A stretch of 41,505 nucleotides of DNA from an uncultured Clostridia bacterium (lineage in GTDB: Bacteria > Bacillota > Clostridia > TANB77 > CAG-508). Shown in pieces: positions 22,799 through 30,925 of this stretch. The stretch lies in contig CALXKK010000002.1 of the NCBI GenBank assembly GCA_944388935.1, positions 76,421-117,925 of the forward strand. The letters are read 5' to 3'. The notes beneath the pieces were generated by a model, which was not told the DNA's origin, made no database searches, and worked only from the letters and a program-made list of their open reading frames with translations. Position 1 is the first letter of the stretch; each line of letters begins with the position of its first letter. Made by a program: the position numbers and the translations under genes.

Positions 22799-24784
22799 TT
22801 ATTGTTGTTTGTTTCTAGCTTGTTCTTTCTTTTTCTCTTCTTGCATTTGTTTTAATTTATTAACATTTGTTTCTACAAATTCAAATTCTTTCTTTGTTGG
22901 TCTTATAGCAATTATAGCTGTATCAGATCCAACTTTTAGTAATCCTTCACCTCTACTACATGTTGTTAAGAATGCTGCTTCTCCTTCACTTAATTTAAAT
23001 ACTTCCTTAATATAAGGAATCTCTGATTTATCCTGTGCTAAGAATAATTTTGTATCTGAAGATGTTAAAACTGCTTGAGCTTCTGGTTTCTCGTAGAAAT
23101 CTTGGAATTTCTGAGATATAACAGCTAGTGAAACATTTCTTTTTCTAGCACGTCTTGCCATTGTATTCAAGAAATCTACAGCTTCAGGATATGGAAGTAA
23201 CATCCAAGCTTCATCAATAAGAACTCTTTTCTTTGCAGCTTTTTCTTTATCCTCACTATTTTTCTTAACATATTTTTCCCAAATCCAAGAAAGTAAGATT
23301 TGTTGTGCAAGTGGTCTTGCAAATCTCTCTTCTAGTTGAGATATATCAAGATTTATAAATGGTGTTCCTTCTAACAATTCGAATGTTGATTGTCCATCAA
23401 AATATGCCATTTGTCCATTATATTCTCTTACATATTGTCTCATAACTTTAGATAAGTAACTGTAATGGAATCTATAATCTGGATTTTCGTTTTCTTGTCC
23501 TTTTCTTAAGATTCTCTTGAACCAAGAACCAATTGTTGGCATTTCTTTCTTTACTCTTCCTATGTAACTTCTAGAAAATCTCTTAGCAGTATCGCTATCT
23601 TCGTACAAACTATTTACATCATCTGTAATTCCTCTTGCCTCATATTCCTCTGCAACAGACTCTGCAATAATTTGTTTTGTAAGCTCGTTTACTTCTTCGC
23701 TTCTTGTGCTACCTCTTGCCATTGTAAGTAAAGCTTGGGTAACATCTTCAACTTTATTCTCTACATTTAACATAGCTCTTTCTCTACCTGTTATCTCATC
23801 TTTTACAATCTCAGGTTCTATATCGAATAAATTAATAACTGTATTAGAGTTTGGGCTAATTGTTACATTAACTCCACCTAATGCATCTGCAACAACTCCA
23901 TACTCACCTTCAGCATCTAGTGCTAAACTCTCTATTCCCATTAATACAGATGATCTAGCTGTAATAGTTTTTATTGTAACACCTTTACCAGCACCAGACT
24001 TACCAAATATAACCATGTTATAATTAGAAAGTGTAGAACTAAAGTTATCAAACAATATTGGCAATCCTGTTTGTTTGTCAAATCCAATTGGAATTCCATT
24101 TTCGTGTCCAACTTCTGATGATAAGAATGGGAAAACTGTTGCCATTGAATTTCTATCGAAATTATGTGCTTTCTTTAAAAGATTTTCGTTAAATGGTAAA
24201 TTTGTTCTGAAAGCTTCTTCTTGAATAGCCCATGCAGGTTTAACATCTATTAATGTTTTTGCCATTTCTGAAGCTAGTAGTTCTGTTTCTTTGTCCAAGT
24301 CCTCCAAGCTATAAGCAAATAGTGTACAAACTATTGTAGATTCGTATAATTTATTAAAACCACTTGCTATTTGGTCTCTTAAATCTTCAGCTTCCATTCT
24401 CTTTTGGGCTAAGATTCTTTCACGGTTTATATCTCCTCTATCTATAGCAACAAGTCTTTCTGATTCTAGTTCATTTATTGTTCTATTTAAATCTGTTTGT
24501 GATGAACTTTCACTAATAGGAGCTATAAAAACAGATGTATTAATATCTCCAAAAGTATACATACTTCTTAAAAATTCTGGGAATGTACACATTCTAGGGA
24601 TATTTGCTACTATCATACTTCTTGCATATCTTGTTTTCGTAGAAACAATCTCAACATGGTTTATATTAGAAAAATCCATGCCTGCAGGAGCAATTAAGTC
24701 TTTTATGTTTCTTGCATTTTTTTCAAGTACACCCTTTGGTGTCTCTACAACATTCTCTTTTTCTTCCACATTTTTCTTTTTCAT
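22799..24784 (-). CDS. VirB4/TraE-type secretion ATPase
   Basis: 661-residue cytoplasmic AAA/RecA-like ATPase powering T4SS assembly and transport. Walker A is VIFGKSGAGKGVTIKT (261-268), Walker B VLIDEAW (521-527), and the family block RRARKRNVSLAVISQKFQDF (about 544-563) is present, as is the C-terminal FLAQDKSEI region. Two features stand out. The residue after the Walker A Lys is Gly268 where Ser or Thr is usual. The N-terminal third (1-220) is short, the classical N-domain being carried by the neighbouring gene at 24809. ATG follows GGAGGAAAG. The operon context with PrgI-, VirB6- and VirB2-like genes supports the call. Confidence 0.92.
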   Translation of the reverse strand: MKKKNVEEKENVVETPKGVLEKNARNIKDLIAPAGMDFSNINHVEIVSTKTRYARSMIVANIPRMCTFPEFLRSMYTFGDINTSVFIAPISESSSQTDLNRTINELESERLVAIDRGDINRERILAQKRMEAEDLRDQIASGFNKLYESTIVCTLFAYSLEDLDKETELLASEMAKTLIDVKPAWAIQEEAFRTNLPFNENLLKKAHNFDRNSMATVFPFLSSEVGHENGIPIGFDKQTGLPILFDNFSSTLSNYNMVIFGKSGAGKGVTIKTITARSSVLMGIESLALDAEGEYGVVADALGGVNVTISPNSNTVINLFDIEPEIVKDEITGRERAMLNVENKVEDVTQALLTMARGSTRSEEVNELTKQIIAESVAEEYEARGITDDVNSLYEDSDTAKRFSRSYIGRVKKEMPTIGSWFKRILRKGQENENPDYRFHYSYLSKVMRQYVREYNGQMAYFDGQSTFELLEGTPFINLDISQLEERFARPLAQQILLSWIWEKYVKKNSEDKEKAAKKRVLIDEAWMLLPYPEAVDFLNTMARRARKRNVSLAVISQKFQDFYEKPEAQAVLTSSDTKLFLAQDKSEIPYIKEVFKLSEGEAAFLTTCSRGEGLLKVGSDTAIIAIRPTKKEFEFVETNVNKLKQMQEEKKKEQARNKQQ

Positions 24785-24808
24785 TAAAAACTTTCCTCCA
24801 ATCTTTTG

Positions 24809-26017
24809 TTATTCCTCTACCTTTTTAGGTCTTCCTCTTGTAGATTTCTTTTTTGTTTCTGTTGGATTTGTTTCATCTTCCGTTTTGCTCTTTTCTTCAT
24901 CTTGTTTTGTTTTTTCTTCTATAATTTTCTTTGTTTCGTTATATAAATCTGGGCTTAATTGATTTTTATACTCTTCAATTATTTCCATTGTTCTTTCACG
25001 AAGCTCATTATTTAATTTTTCTCTATCCTTTAATATGTTATCTGCTTCTAATAAGCTATCTGAAGCTAAATCTACAGACATATCATCTATTTGTTTATCT
25101 ATTCTTTCTCTACGTTTTTGTAGAACATCTTTAGAAGTAGAATATAAAGCATCATATTGTGCATCCAAAGCTCTATCTAATTGATATATTTGTTCTTCAT
25201 CTCTGTTGTAAGCTATGTATAATAATTCTGTTAATTCTTCTGAATCTAGAATTCTTCCTGCAACCTGACAACTTGATAAACTTCTTATTAAGGTTTGCGA
25301 TCTTGTATATAATTCTGTAAATACCATATTTATAATTTCATCTTTAGAATAATTAGAAACATTTCCTAATTCACTCTTATAGTATGAAACAACCACATAT
25401 GTTTTTTGTTGTAAAACATTTTGGTTAAAACTCATTCTTCCAATGTAATTTGCAATATCTTGTCCATATTCCAAAACATTTTGTTTTCTTCTAATTTCGA
25501 AATCTGTCATATCAACTTGTTTTTGATTTCCTTGTCTTTGGAATTCTACTTTTTGTTTTTGTAGATTTTTTATTTCGTCTCCAATCTCATTAACTTTCTC
25601 TCTGTATCCATCTATAGTTTTTCTTAAGTTTAAACTCCTTGTTTGTACATATAATTGAATTGGAAATCTAATAGTATTTAAAAATTCTACGAATCCTCTT
25701 TCTACAGCTTCTTTTTCTTCTTCTGATAACAAGTCGTAATTTATTCCTTTACATTGAATTACCATAATATATTGTTGTCTATTTTTTCTTATTATCATAT
25801 CATCTCTTACTTCATCAAAATCTAATATTTTATCCGTTGTTTCTCTTTGTATTCCATTAAATTCTTTATTAGCTGATTTTACTTCTTTTTGTTTGTTTCT
25901 TTCTTCTTCATTTACTTTACTTTTGTACACCAAAAAATAATATGCTATTACTAGTCCTATAATAATTACGACTAAAACTATAAGCATTATGTTTAATCCC
26001 ATTATAATATTGTCCAT
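24809..26017 (-). CDS. membrane-bound VirB4 N-domain-like protein with C-terminal AT-hook
   Basis: 402 residues from ATG 26017, nine bases after AAGGAGG and immediately past the upstream stop; a longer frame to 26071 lacks a site. One N-terminal membrane helix (about 10-32). The following domain (about 60-300) contains DDMIIRKNRQQYIMVIQCKG, then LLSEEEKEAVERGFVEFLNT and FPIQLYVQTRSLNL. This is the opening pattern of CagE/TrbE/VirB4 N-terminal domains, so VirB4 appears split into a membrane subunit and the ATPase at 22799. A coiled coil spans about 300-375. The acidic/Lys tail ends TKKKSTRGRPKKVEE, which holds an AT-hook core (RGRP with flanking Lys) able to bind the minor groove of AT-rich DNA. 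Confidence 0.72.
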   Translation of the reverse strand: MDNIIMGLNIMLIVLVVIIIGLVIAYYFLVYKSKVNEEERNKQKEVKSANKEFNGIQRETTDKILDFDEVRDDMIIRKNRQQYIMVIQCKGINYDLLSEEEKEAVERGFVEFLNTIRFPIQLYVQTRSLNLRKTIDGYREKVNEIGDEIKNLQKQKVEFQRQGNQKQVDMTDFEIRRKQNVLEYGQDIANYIGRMSFNQNVLQQKTYVVVSYYKSELGNVSNYSKDEIINMVFTELYTRSQTLIRSLSSCQVAGRILDSEELTELLYIAYNRDEEQIYQLDRALDAQYDALYSTSKDVLQKRRERIDKQIDDMSVDLASDSLLEADNILKDREKLNNELRERTMEIIEEYKNQLSPDLYNETKKIIEEKTKQDEEKSKTEDETNPTETKKKSTRGRPKKVEE

Positions 26018-26018
26018 A

Positions 26019-26390
26019 TTATTCTTCCTCCTTTGTATTTTCTTCATCATCAGCAACTTTTGTATCAACATAAGAATAAATACGTCTCTTTGCCTTAAAT
26101 TTTATATATCTATTTATAATTTCATCAAGTGATTCTCCACCAACTTTTTTTGTTACAGCTATACCAGCAATTGTAGGAATTTTGATTGCCCCATACATCC
26201 AACCTAATATTCCAAAGATTGCCATAATAATAATTCCTACCATTTTATAATTTAATATCATTCCAAATATTATAAAAAACACAGATCCTATAAGTGCTCC
26301 CACACCTGTAGTAATTAATGATTTAGCAGTAAAAATATATAATATTCTTGACTCACCTTTATAGTTTCTTGGAACATAATAAGTACCCAT
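26019..26390 (-). CDS. PrgI/VirB3-like membrane protein
   Basis: 123 residues. The N-terminus MGTYYVPRNYKGESRIL and two closely spaced membrane helices (about 24-46 and 49-70) followed by IKIPTIAG and a basic YIKFKAKRRIYSY match PrgI-family proteins. These are the VirB3 equivalents of Gram-positive conjugation systems and are nearly always next to VirB4. An acidic tail (DDEENTKEEE) ends the chain. The stop codon is next to the start of the VirB4 N-domain gene, giving tight coupling. The ribosome site AGGAGGAAAT lies before ATG. Known PrgI/VirB3 proteins anchor VirB4 at the membrane, which fits the gene order here. Confidence 0.82.
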   Translation of the reverse strand: MGTYYVPRNYKGESRILYIFTAKSLITTGVGALIGSVFFIIFGMILNYKMVGIIIMAIFGILGWMYGAIKIPTIAGIAVTKKVGGESLDEIINRYIKFKAKRRIYSYVDTKVADDEENTKEEE

Positions 26391-26416
26391 TCTCTATTTC
26401 CTCCTTTAGTATATTT

Positions 26417-26812
26417 TTAAAAATCTTTCATAAAATTATATATAATTGCCCAAATAGCTTGCGCACCAAATACTACAATAATTGATACTACTAATCCAAC
26501 TAATTGCTTTTTAAGTTTTGCCTGTTCATCTGGACTACTTGCTGTTGCATACTTAATACCCATTATACAAGTTACAATTACCATTACCCCTGCCGCAAAA
26601 GCTACTAACATTTGTGCTATTGGCATAATTGTACTTGTTATGTCATTATTGCTAATAACAGTAGTTTGTTTACCGTGATCTATAAAGTCTTTTGCCTGTT
26701 CTGACATTTGGTCCCAAGTTTTTACATCTGTAGCAAATGTCGTATTAATTGGAATAAATATTATTGCTATTGCAATTAACAAATTAATAACAAAAAACGT
26801 TGACTTTTTCAC
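26417..26812 (-). CDS. VirB2/TrbC-like two-helix (pilin-type) protein
   Basis: 131 residues starting with GTG nine bases after GGAG. A signal-type helix (about 6-27, ending TFATD), a polar segment (28-55), then two membrane helices (about 60-84 and 101-126) joined by the cytoplasmic loop KYATASSPDEQAKLKKQ. This helix-loop-helix with signal peptide is the layout of VirB2/TrbC pilin-like T4SS subunits. It is the third such gene in the cluster and the first after the internal terminator and promoter, and directly precedes prgI, as virB2 precedes virB3 in classical operons. Confidence 0.75.
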   Translation of the reverse strand: MKKSTFFVINLLIAIAIIFIPINTTFATDVKTWDQMSEQAKDFIDHGKQTTVISNNDITSTIMPIAQMLVAFAAGVMVIVTCIMGIKYATASSPDEQAKLKKQLVGLVVSIIVVFGAQAIWAIIYNFMKDF

Positions 26813-26851
26813 TTTTATACACTCCTTTTTCCCAAAGTTATACTTATTTTA

Positions 26852-26880
26852 ATTATACTTCATATATGTTTTGATTTCAA
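26852..26880 (-). promoter_or_regulatory. internal promoter of the main T4SS-like operon
   Basis: Minus strand: TTGAAA (26875-26880), 17-base spacer, TATAAT (26852-26857). It lies downstream of the terminator at 26971-27021 and 40 bases before the GTG of the third VirB2-like gene, so the bulk of the cluster has its own start. The stretch 26881-26970 is otherwise AT-rich with no gene. Confidence 0.78.
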
Positions 26881-26970
26881 TAAAATATGAGCAAATGTCT
26901 TATTTTTGTAAAATTTTTTACATTATTTTTCTATTTTCTCCATTTTTTAAAAATATATATTTCCGTAAGC

Positions 26971-27021
26971 AAAAATCCTAAATGTAGAACAAGATAATCT
27001 TGTCCAACATTTAGGATTTTT
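26971..27021. terminator. strong internal terminator after the first two pilin-like genes
   Basis: AAAAATCCTAAATGT (26971-26985) is the exact complement of 27007-27021, and an inner stem ACAAG/CTTGT stacks inside it. A T run follows on the minus strand. It separates the two first VirB2-like genes (27100-27830) from the rest of the cluster. A further small hairpin (CAAAACA/TGTTTTG, 27065-27085) lies just after the 27100 gene. Confidence 0.85.
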
Positions 27022-27099
27022 CATTCATCTTTTAAGTTATAATTGGCTCTACCAATTTCTTTTGCAAAACACACAATATGTTTTGTAATAAAAAGTTTA

Positions 27100-27474
27100 T
27101 TATTTAATATCTCCAGCAAATCTTATAACTATTGTTACTAGGTTTGTTGCTGCAAAAAATATTATTACTCCTATTACATATGGTACCATTTTTTCCTTTA
27201 TAGTTGCTTTTTCGTTTGGGCTAGAAAGCATATATTTCATTCCCAATACTAATAATGCAACAAGAGAAGCAGCGGTTCCTCCTATTTGTACAATATTAAG
27301 GATTTTACCAGTTTTGGTGTTTAAGTCTGTTACACCAGTATTTCTATATATATCCTTAAAATCGTCTGGATTTATCTCTTCTGCATAAACAAAATTAGCA
27401 ATATTAGCAATCATAAATACCATAAATATAATAGTTAGTATTCTTATTATTCTTTTTTTCATTATTATCACCAT
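27100..27474 (-). CDS. VirB2-like two-helix membrane protein
   Basis: 124 residues (120 if the Met at 27462, six bases after GGTG, is used). A signal-type helix ends near NFVYAEE, a polar part of about 30 residues follows, then two membrane helices joined by KYMLSSPNEKATIKEKM, parallel to the loops of the genes at 26417 and 27474. The ATG at 27474 overlaps the upstream stop as TAATG, so translation is coupled. No distinctive enzymatic motif. VirB2-type subunits form the pilus or channel lining; in Gram-positive systems a long pilus is not known, so the job may be a channel component. Confidence 0.7.
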   Translation of the reverse strand: MVIIMKKRIIRILTIIFMVFMIANIANFVYAEEINPDDFKDIYRNTGVTDLNTKTGKILNIVQIGGTAASLVALLVLGMKYMLSSPNEKATIKEKMVPYVIGVIIFFAATNLVTIVIRFAGDIK

Positions 27475-27830
27475 TAGCTTATACTACCAGCAAAGTTCTT
27501 AATAATTCCTAATAATGTTGAAGCTGCGAATAATATGATTGCTCCTACAATATATACAACAGCATGTTTTTTAATTTCTGCTTTATCGCTTGGTGCAGCT
27601 GAAATATATTTAATAGCTAAAACTATAAGCATAACAACAGCAACTGCAACACCAACTATTTGTGCTATAGAAAGTACTAAATTTCCAATTCTTTTTACAG
27701 AACTATCTGCTCCAGTAGATACTGCTGAAGGAGTATAATAGTCAGCAAACACCATAGATGTTGCAAACAAAATTCCTAATAATATAGTTAATACTGTTAT
27801 AACTTGTGCCATTCTTTTTGAAATCTTCAT
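27474..27830 (-). CDS. VirB2-like two-helix membrane protein, first gene of the cluster
   Basis: 118 residues behind a strong GAGGAGG site. Signal-type helix (about 9-29, ending VFADYY), a short polar stretch, then two membrane helices (about 47-71 and 87-112) joined by KYISAAPSDKAEIKKH. It is closest in layout to the gene at 27100, which overlaps it. The promoter TTGCAA-17-TATAAT is 50 bases upstream, and the terminator after the second gene makes a two-gene unit, as expected if these subunits are needed in greater number than the rest. Confidence 0.72.
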   Translation of the reverse strand: MKISKRMAQVITVLTILLGILFATSMVFADYYTPSAVSTGADSSVKRIGNLVLSIAQIVGVAVAVVMLIVLAIKYISAAPSDKAEIKKHAVVYIVGAIILFAASTLLGIIKNFAGSIS

Positions 27831-27879
27831 TGCACGTTCCTCCTCTTATTCATAATATTTAATACTAATACATAACTTT

Positions 27880-27908
27880 ATTATACAACATTTACTTTTT
27901 GTTTGCAA
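27880..27908 (-). promoter_or_regulatory. promoter of the T4SS-like cluster
   Basis: Minus strand: TTGCAA (27903-27908), 17-base spacer, TATAAT (27880-27885), about 50 bases before the first pilin-like gene. Confidence 0.78.
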
Positions 27909-27952
27909 TATGTTTTATTTTTTTTAAAAAAATGTAAATTTTTTGTAATATT

Positions 27953-28108
27953 TTAAGCTTTTTTAGCATTAATTATTTTTTCATTATAATATTTAGCAAT
28001 TAATATATCTAATTCTACACTTATTCTATAAATTATAGCATAATCTAAGTTTTTCTCTATACTTTTATTTAATTTGTCCCTCACTTTGCAAATTTCTTCA
28101 TTTAACAT
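27953..28108 (-). CDS. Spo0E-like sporulation phosphatase
   Basis: A 51-residue protein with ATG at 28106-28108, eight bases after a clear AAAGGAG site. It starts MLNEEICKVRDKLNKSIEKN and carries the family signature SVELDILIAKYY near residues 30-41. Spo0E-type proteins are two-helix aspartyl-phosphate phosphatases that remove phosphate from Spo0A and delay sporulation. Size, helical content and the S-x-x-L-D-x-L-I motif agree. A promoter TTGAAA-17-TAGCAT is at 28151-28179. It lies just upstream of, and on the same strand as, the T4SS-like cluster (45 bases to its -35), with no clear terminator between them. Confidence 0.8.
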   Translation of the reverse strand: MLNEEICKVRDKLNKSIEKNLDYAIIYRISVELDILIAKYYNEKIINAKKA

Positions 28109-28150
28109 CTAAACCACTCCTTTTTTTATTTTTTTCTTTTGTATATTTTT

Positions 28151-28179
28151 ATGCTACCATATTTTTACAGCACTTTCAA
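28151..28179 (-). promoter_or_regulatory. promoter of the Spo0E-like gene
   Basis: Minus strand: TTGAAA (28174-28179), 17-base spacer, TAGCAT (28151-28156). The downstream leader is very A-rich before the ribosome site. Confidence 0.55.
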
Positions 28180-28250
28180 TCGGATATTACTAATTTTTCG
28201 CATTTTTTTAAGTTTTCGTATGACGTTTTTATTACTTTTTTCACAAAATA

Positions 28251-28280
28251 AAAAAAGAAGATACAAAGTTCTCCTTTTTC
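28251..28280 (-). terminator. possible terminator after the M16 peptidase genes
   Basis: On the minus strand AAAAGGAGA pairs with TCTTCTTTT (one G-U pair) around an 8-base loop, and a T-rich run follows. A moderate candidate, 18 bases after the ymfH-like stop. Confidence 0.5.
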
Positions 28281-28297
28281 TACTATTTTATCCTTTT

Positions 28298-29572
28298 TTA
28301 ATTTTTTGGCATTATAACAGATAAAATCATTTTTTCTTCTTTAAATTTATTTTTAAGCATTTCGTTTGCATCATTAACATTTATTTCTTTCCATTTTTCT
28401 ATATCGTCAAAAGAAACAATATTATTCAAATAATCTCTCATAAAACTTCTAGCTATTTGTGATGCATCATTATATGATGTTAAGATTCTTCCATAAATTT
28501 TATTCTTTGTTCTATTAAATGTCTTCTCGTCTATTCCTTCATCAATCAATCTTTTTACTTCTTTTTTAAATTTTTCAAATACTTTTTTAGGGTCTTTGGA
28601 AGGAGCATATATCATCATATGCGAATATATGTCAGAATATTCGTATTCCAAATCCGGTTCTGCTAAAACTAATCCCTCTTGATATAGCTCATTAAATAAT
28701 TTAGAATTTTCATCAAAAATACAATTTAAAATTATATTTAGCAACAATTCTTTCTTTACAATATCTGTATCTTCCACTTCATCTTTTATTCCTATTACAA
28801 ACGTAGGTATACTAACCTCCATTTTTTCCTCTTTAAATTTCTCACAAATCTCAGGCTTTTCTTCCGGATAAATTCTATCTATTTTATCTTGTTTATCCAT
28901 TTTTTCCATATTTTCTTTTATAAGATTTATAATATATTCTGGTTCAAAATCACCACACACAGCCATAACCATATTAGAAGGATGATAAAAAGTATTATAG
29001 CAATCATATAATATATCTTTATTAATCTTATTTATAGATTCTACAGTTCCTGCAACATCAATTCTTACAGGACATACATTATACATGCATTGTAGTGCAT
29101 TCAAGAAAACTTTTGATATAGGATCATCATCGTACATTTTAATTTCTTGTGCAATTATCCCTTTTTCTTTTTCTACATTCTCATCTGTATAATATGGATG
29201 AAAAACATAGTTTAATAACTCCTTAAATGCTGGTTCAAAATTATCTATTGTTTCAAAATAATAAGCTGTGTGGTCATTTGTTGTATATGCATTAGCCTCT
29301 ACACCCAACGCTGTTAAAGTATCTAGGCTATTTGTTCCATCAGCTTGTTCGAACATTTTATGCTCCAAAAAATGAGCAACTCCATCAGGTATTGTTACTT
29401 CTTGCTTTGTTGTAGGCTTTATAAAATGATTATCTATAGAACCAAATTTTGTACCTACTATTGCCATCTTTTTATTTGTATTTTTCTTTGGGATAACAAT
29501 TACTTTAAGTCCATTTTCTAATTCTTCGAAATATGCCTTTTCTTTTACTGTATCATTTTCAATAACCTTCAT
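28298..29572 (-). CDS. M16-family zinc peptidase, YmfH-like (active subunit)
   Basis: 424 residues, one M16 unit pair as in bacterial PqqL/YmfH proteins. The inverted zinc motif HFLEH is at 67-71, and the distal ligand Glu143 lies in GIIAQEIKMYDDDP, so it should be catalytically competent. The C-terminal half contains the paired M16_C domain (about 180-360). No signal peptide or membrane helix, so cytoplasmic. It is the partner of the motif-less protein encoded 9 bases upstream at 29582, the usual ymfF-ymfH arrangement in Firmicutes. Related pairs process peptides, for example the AlbE/AlbF pair for subtilosin, but the natural substrate of YmfF/YmfH is not established. Confidence 0.85.
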   Translation of the reverse strand: MKVIENDTVKEKAYFEELENGLKVIVIPKKNTNKKMAIVGTKFGSIDNHFIKPTTKQEVTIPDGVAHFLEHKMFEQADGTNSLDTLTALGVEANAYTTNDHTAYYFETIDNFEPAFKELLNYVFHPYYTDENVEKEKGIIAQEIKMYDDDPISKVFLNALQCMYNVCPVRIDVAGTVESINKINKDILYDCYNTFYHPSNMVMAVCGDFEPEYIINLIKENMEKMDKQDKIDRIYPEEKPEICEKFKEEKMEVSIPTFVIGIKDEVEDTDIVKKELLLNIILNCIFDENSKLFNELYQEGLVLAEPDLEYEYSDIYSHMMIYAPSKDPKKVFEKFKKEVKRLIDEGIDEKTFNRTKNKIYGRILTSYNDASQIARSFMRDYLNNIVSFDDIEKWKEINVNDANEMLKNKFKEEKMILSVIMPKN

Positions 29573-29581
29573 TATACCCTC

Positions 29582-30841
29582 CTAGTTCCTTAAAAAGTAT
29601 ATAGTATTAATATTAATACTATTTGCCACGCTAATAATATTTTCTCTGGAAACATTTTCTATCTTATTTTTATAGTCTTCTACCGTTGTATTATTTCCAG
29701 ATAATTCATGGCCATAATAATAAGAAATTTCTATATCTTGTTCTTCGGGAATATTATTAATTGTAGCTATTAAAGTTCTTTTAGCTTGTTTAATATCTTC
29801 ATCTGAAAATTTTCCATCCTTCATATCTTGCAATTGCTGTTTTATTATGCCTAATGCTTTTTCATAATTTTCTATTTCTATGCCTGCTCTAATAAAAATA
29901 TTAGATTTTAATCTCATATAATTAGAAGACACTGTATAGGCTAAGCTTGCTTTTTCTCTAACGTTTTGGAATAATTTTGAATTTGCACTGCCACCTAAAA
30001 TAGTATTGTAAACTTGAGCCCAATATTTTTCATCTTCGCTTTGTAATTTTAAATCCATTCCAATAACAATTTTTCCTTGAGCCACATCCATTTTATCTTC
30101 TACAAACTTTTCAGTATTCTCATTGCTAGAAGAACCTTTAGTTACATATTCCGGTTCTCTATCGTTTAAACTTTTAATTATTGCATTGTTTTGTAAAATT
30201 TCTTTTATATCCAAATTATCTCCAGATACAAAAATATCTATTTTACATTTTGAAATTAAATCTTTATAGTATTCGTATAAATTTTGTGCTGTTATCCCTT
30301 GCAATTTTTCTACATATCCATATTTGTAAATACCATATGGTTTACCCTCATACATTTCTTCTACAGTTCTATTTAAAGCATACATTGCTTTATTATCTAT
30401 CTTAGAATTTATAATTTGTTCTAAGTGATTTTTTTCTTGTGCTAAAAACTCTTCTTTAAACTTACCATCTTCAATATTTGGGTTAAACACAAGATCTAAC
30501 AACACTTCCATACTCTTTTCTAACAGATTTTCTTTTTTTGGTAAATATTCTTCATTTAAACTTTCCAAATAAAACTTTAAAACATGATTATCGCCTGATT
30601 TATCTATACCACAATCAAATTCTGCTCCATAAAGCTCTGCAAGTTTACTCGTTATTTCTTCCCTTGTTTTTAAATTCTTACTACCTCTTTTTAGCATTAA
30701 TGCAATTAGTGTATCTTTAGTTGCATTCTCGTAAGTAATAGGAAATGTTAGAAACACAGCACAAAGATTTGTTTTAAACTTGTTTGTATTAATATTATGA
30801 AATGTAATTCCTTTCTTTAAAATAACTTTATTATATGACAT
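29582..30841 (-). CDS. M16-family peptidase homologue, YmfF-like (inactive subunit)
   Basis: 419 residues with M16 architecture, but in place of HxxEH the corresponding helix reads TKDTLIALMLKRGSKNL, so zinc cannot be bound. The R/Y substrate-binding stretch is present in the C-terminal half (FQNVREKASLAYTVSS). These non-catalytic halves dimerise with the active subunit and shape the substrate chamber. Gene order and 9-base spacing to the active partner support a heterodimer. ATG follows AAAGGAG. Upstream (30842-30925) there is only AT-rich sequence with a possible -10 (TATAGT) and no strong terminator. Confidence 0.83.
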   Translation of the reverse strand: MSYNKVILKKGITFHNINTNKFKTNLCAVFLTFPITYENATKDTLIALMLKRGSKNLKTREEITSKLAELYGAEFDCGIDKSGDNHVLKFYLESLNEEYLPKKENLLEKSMEVLLDLVFNPNIEDGKFKEEFLAQEKNHLEQIINSKIDNKAMYALNRTVEEMYEGKPYGIYKYGYVEKLQGITAQNLYEYYKDLISKCKIDIFVSGDNLDIKEILQNNAIIKSLNDREPEYVTKGSSSNENTEKFVEDKMDVAQGKIVIGMDLKLQSEDEKYWAQVYNTILGGSANSKLFQNVREKASLAYTVSSNYMRLKSNIFIRAGIEIENYEKALGIIKQQLQDMKDGKFSDEDIKQAKRTLIATINNIPEEQDIEISYYYGHELSGNNTTVEDYKNKIENVSRENIISVANSININTIYFLRN

Positions 30842-30925
30842 TTAAGTTTCTCCTTTTTTTCTTTTATTCTTAACATTTTTTATTTTTTTATACTATATGG
30901 ATTTTAAGTACTTCTGTTTTCGTTT

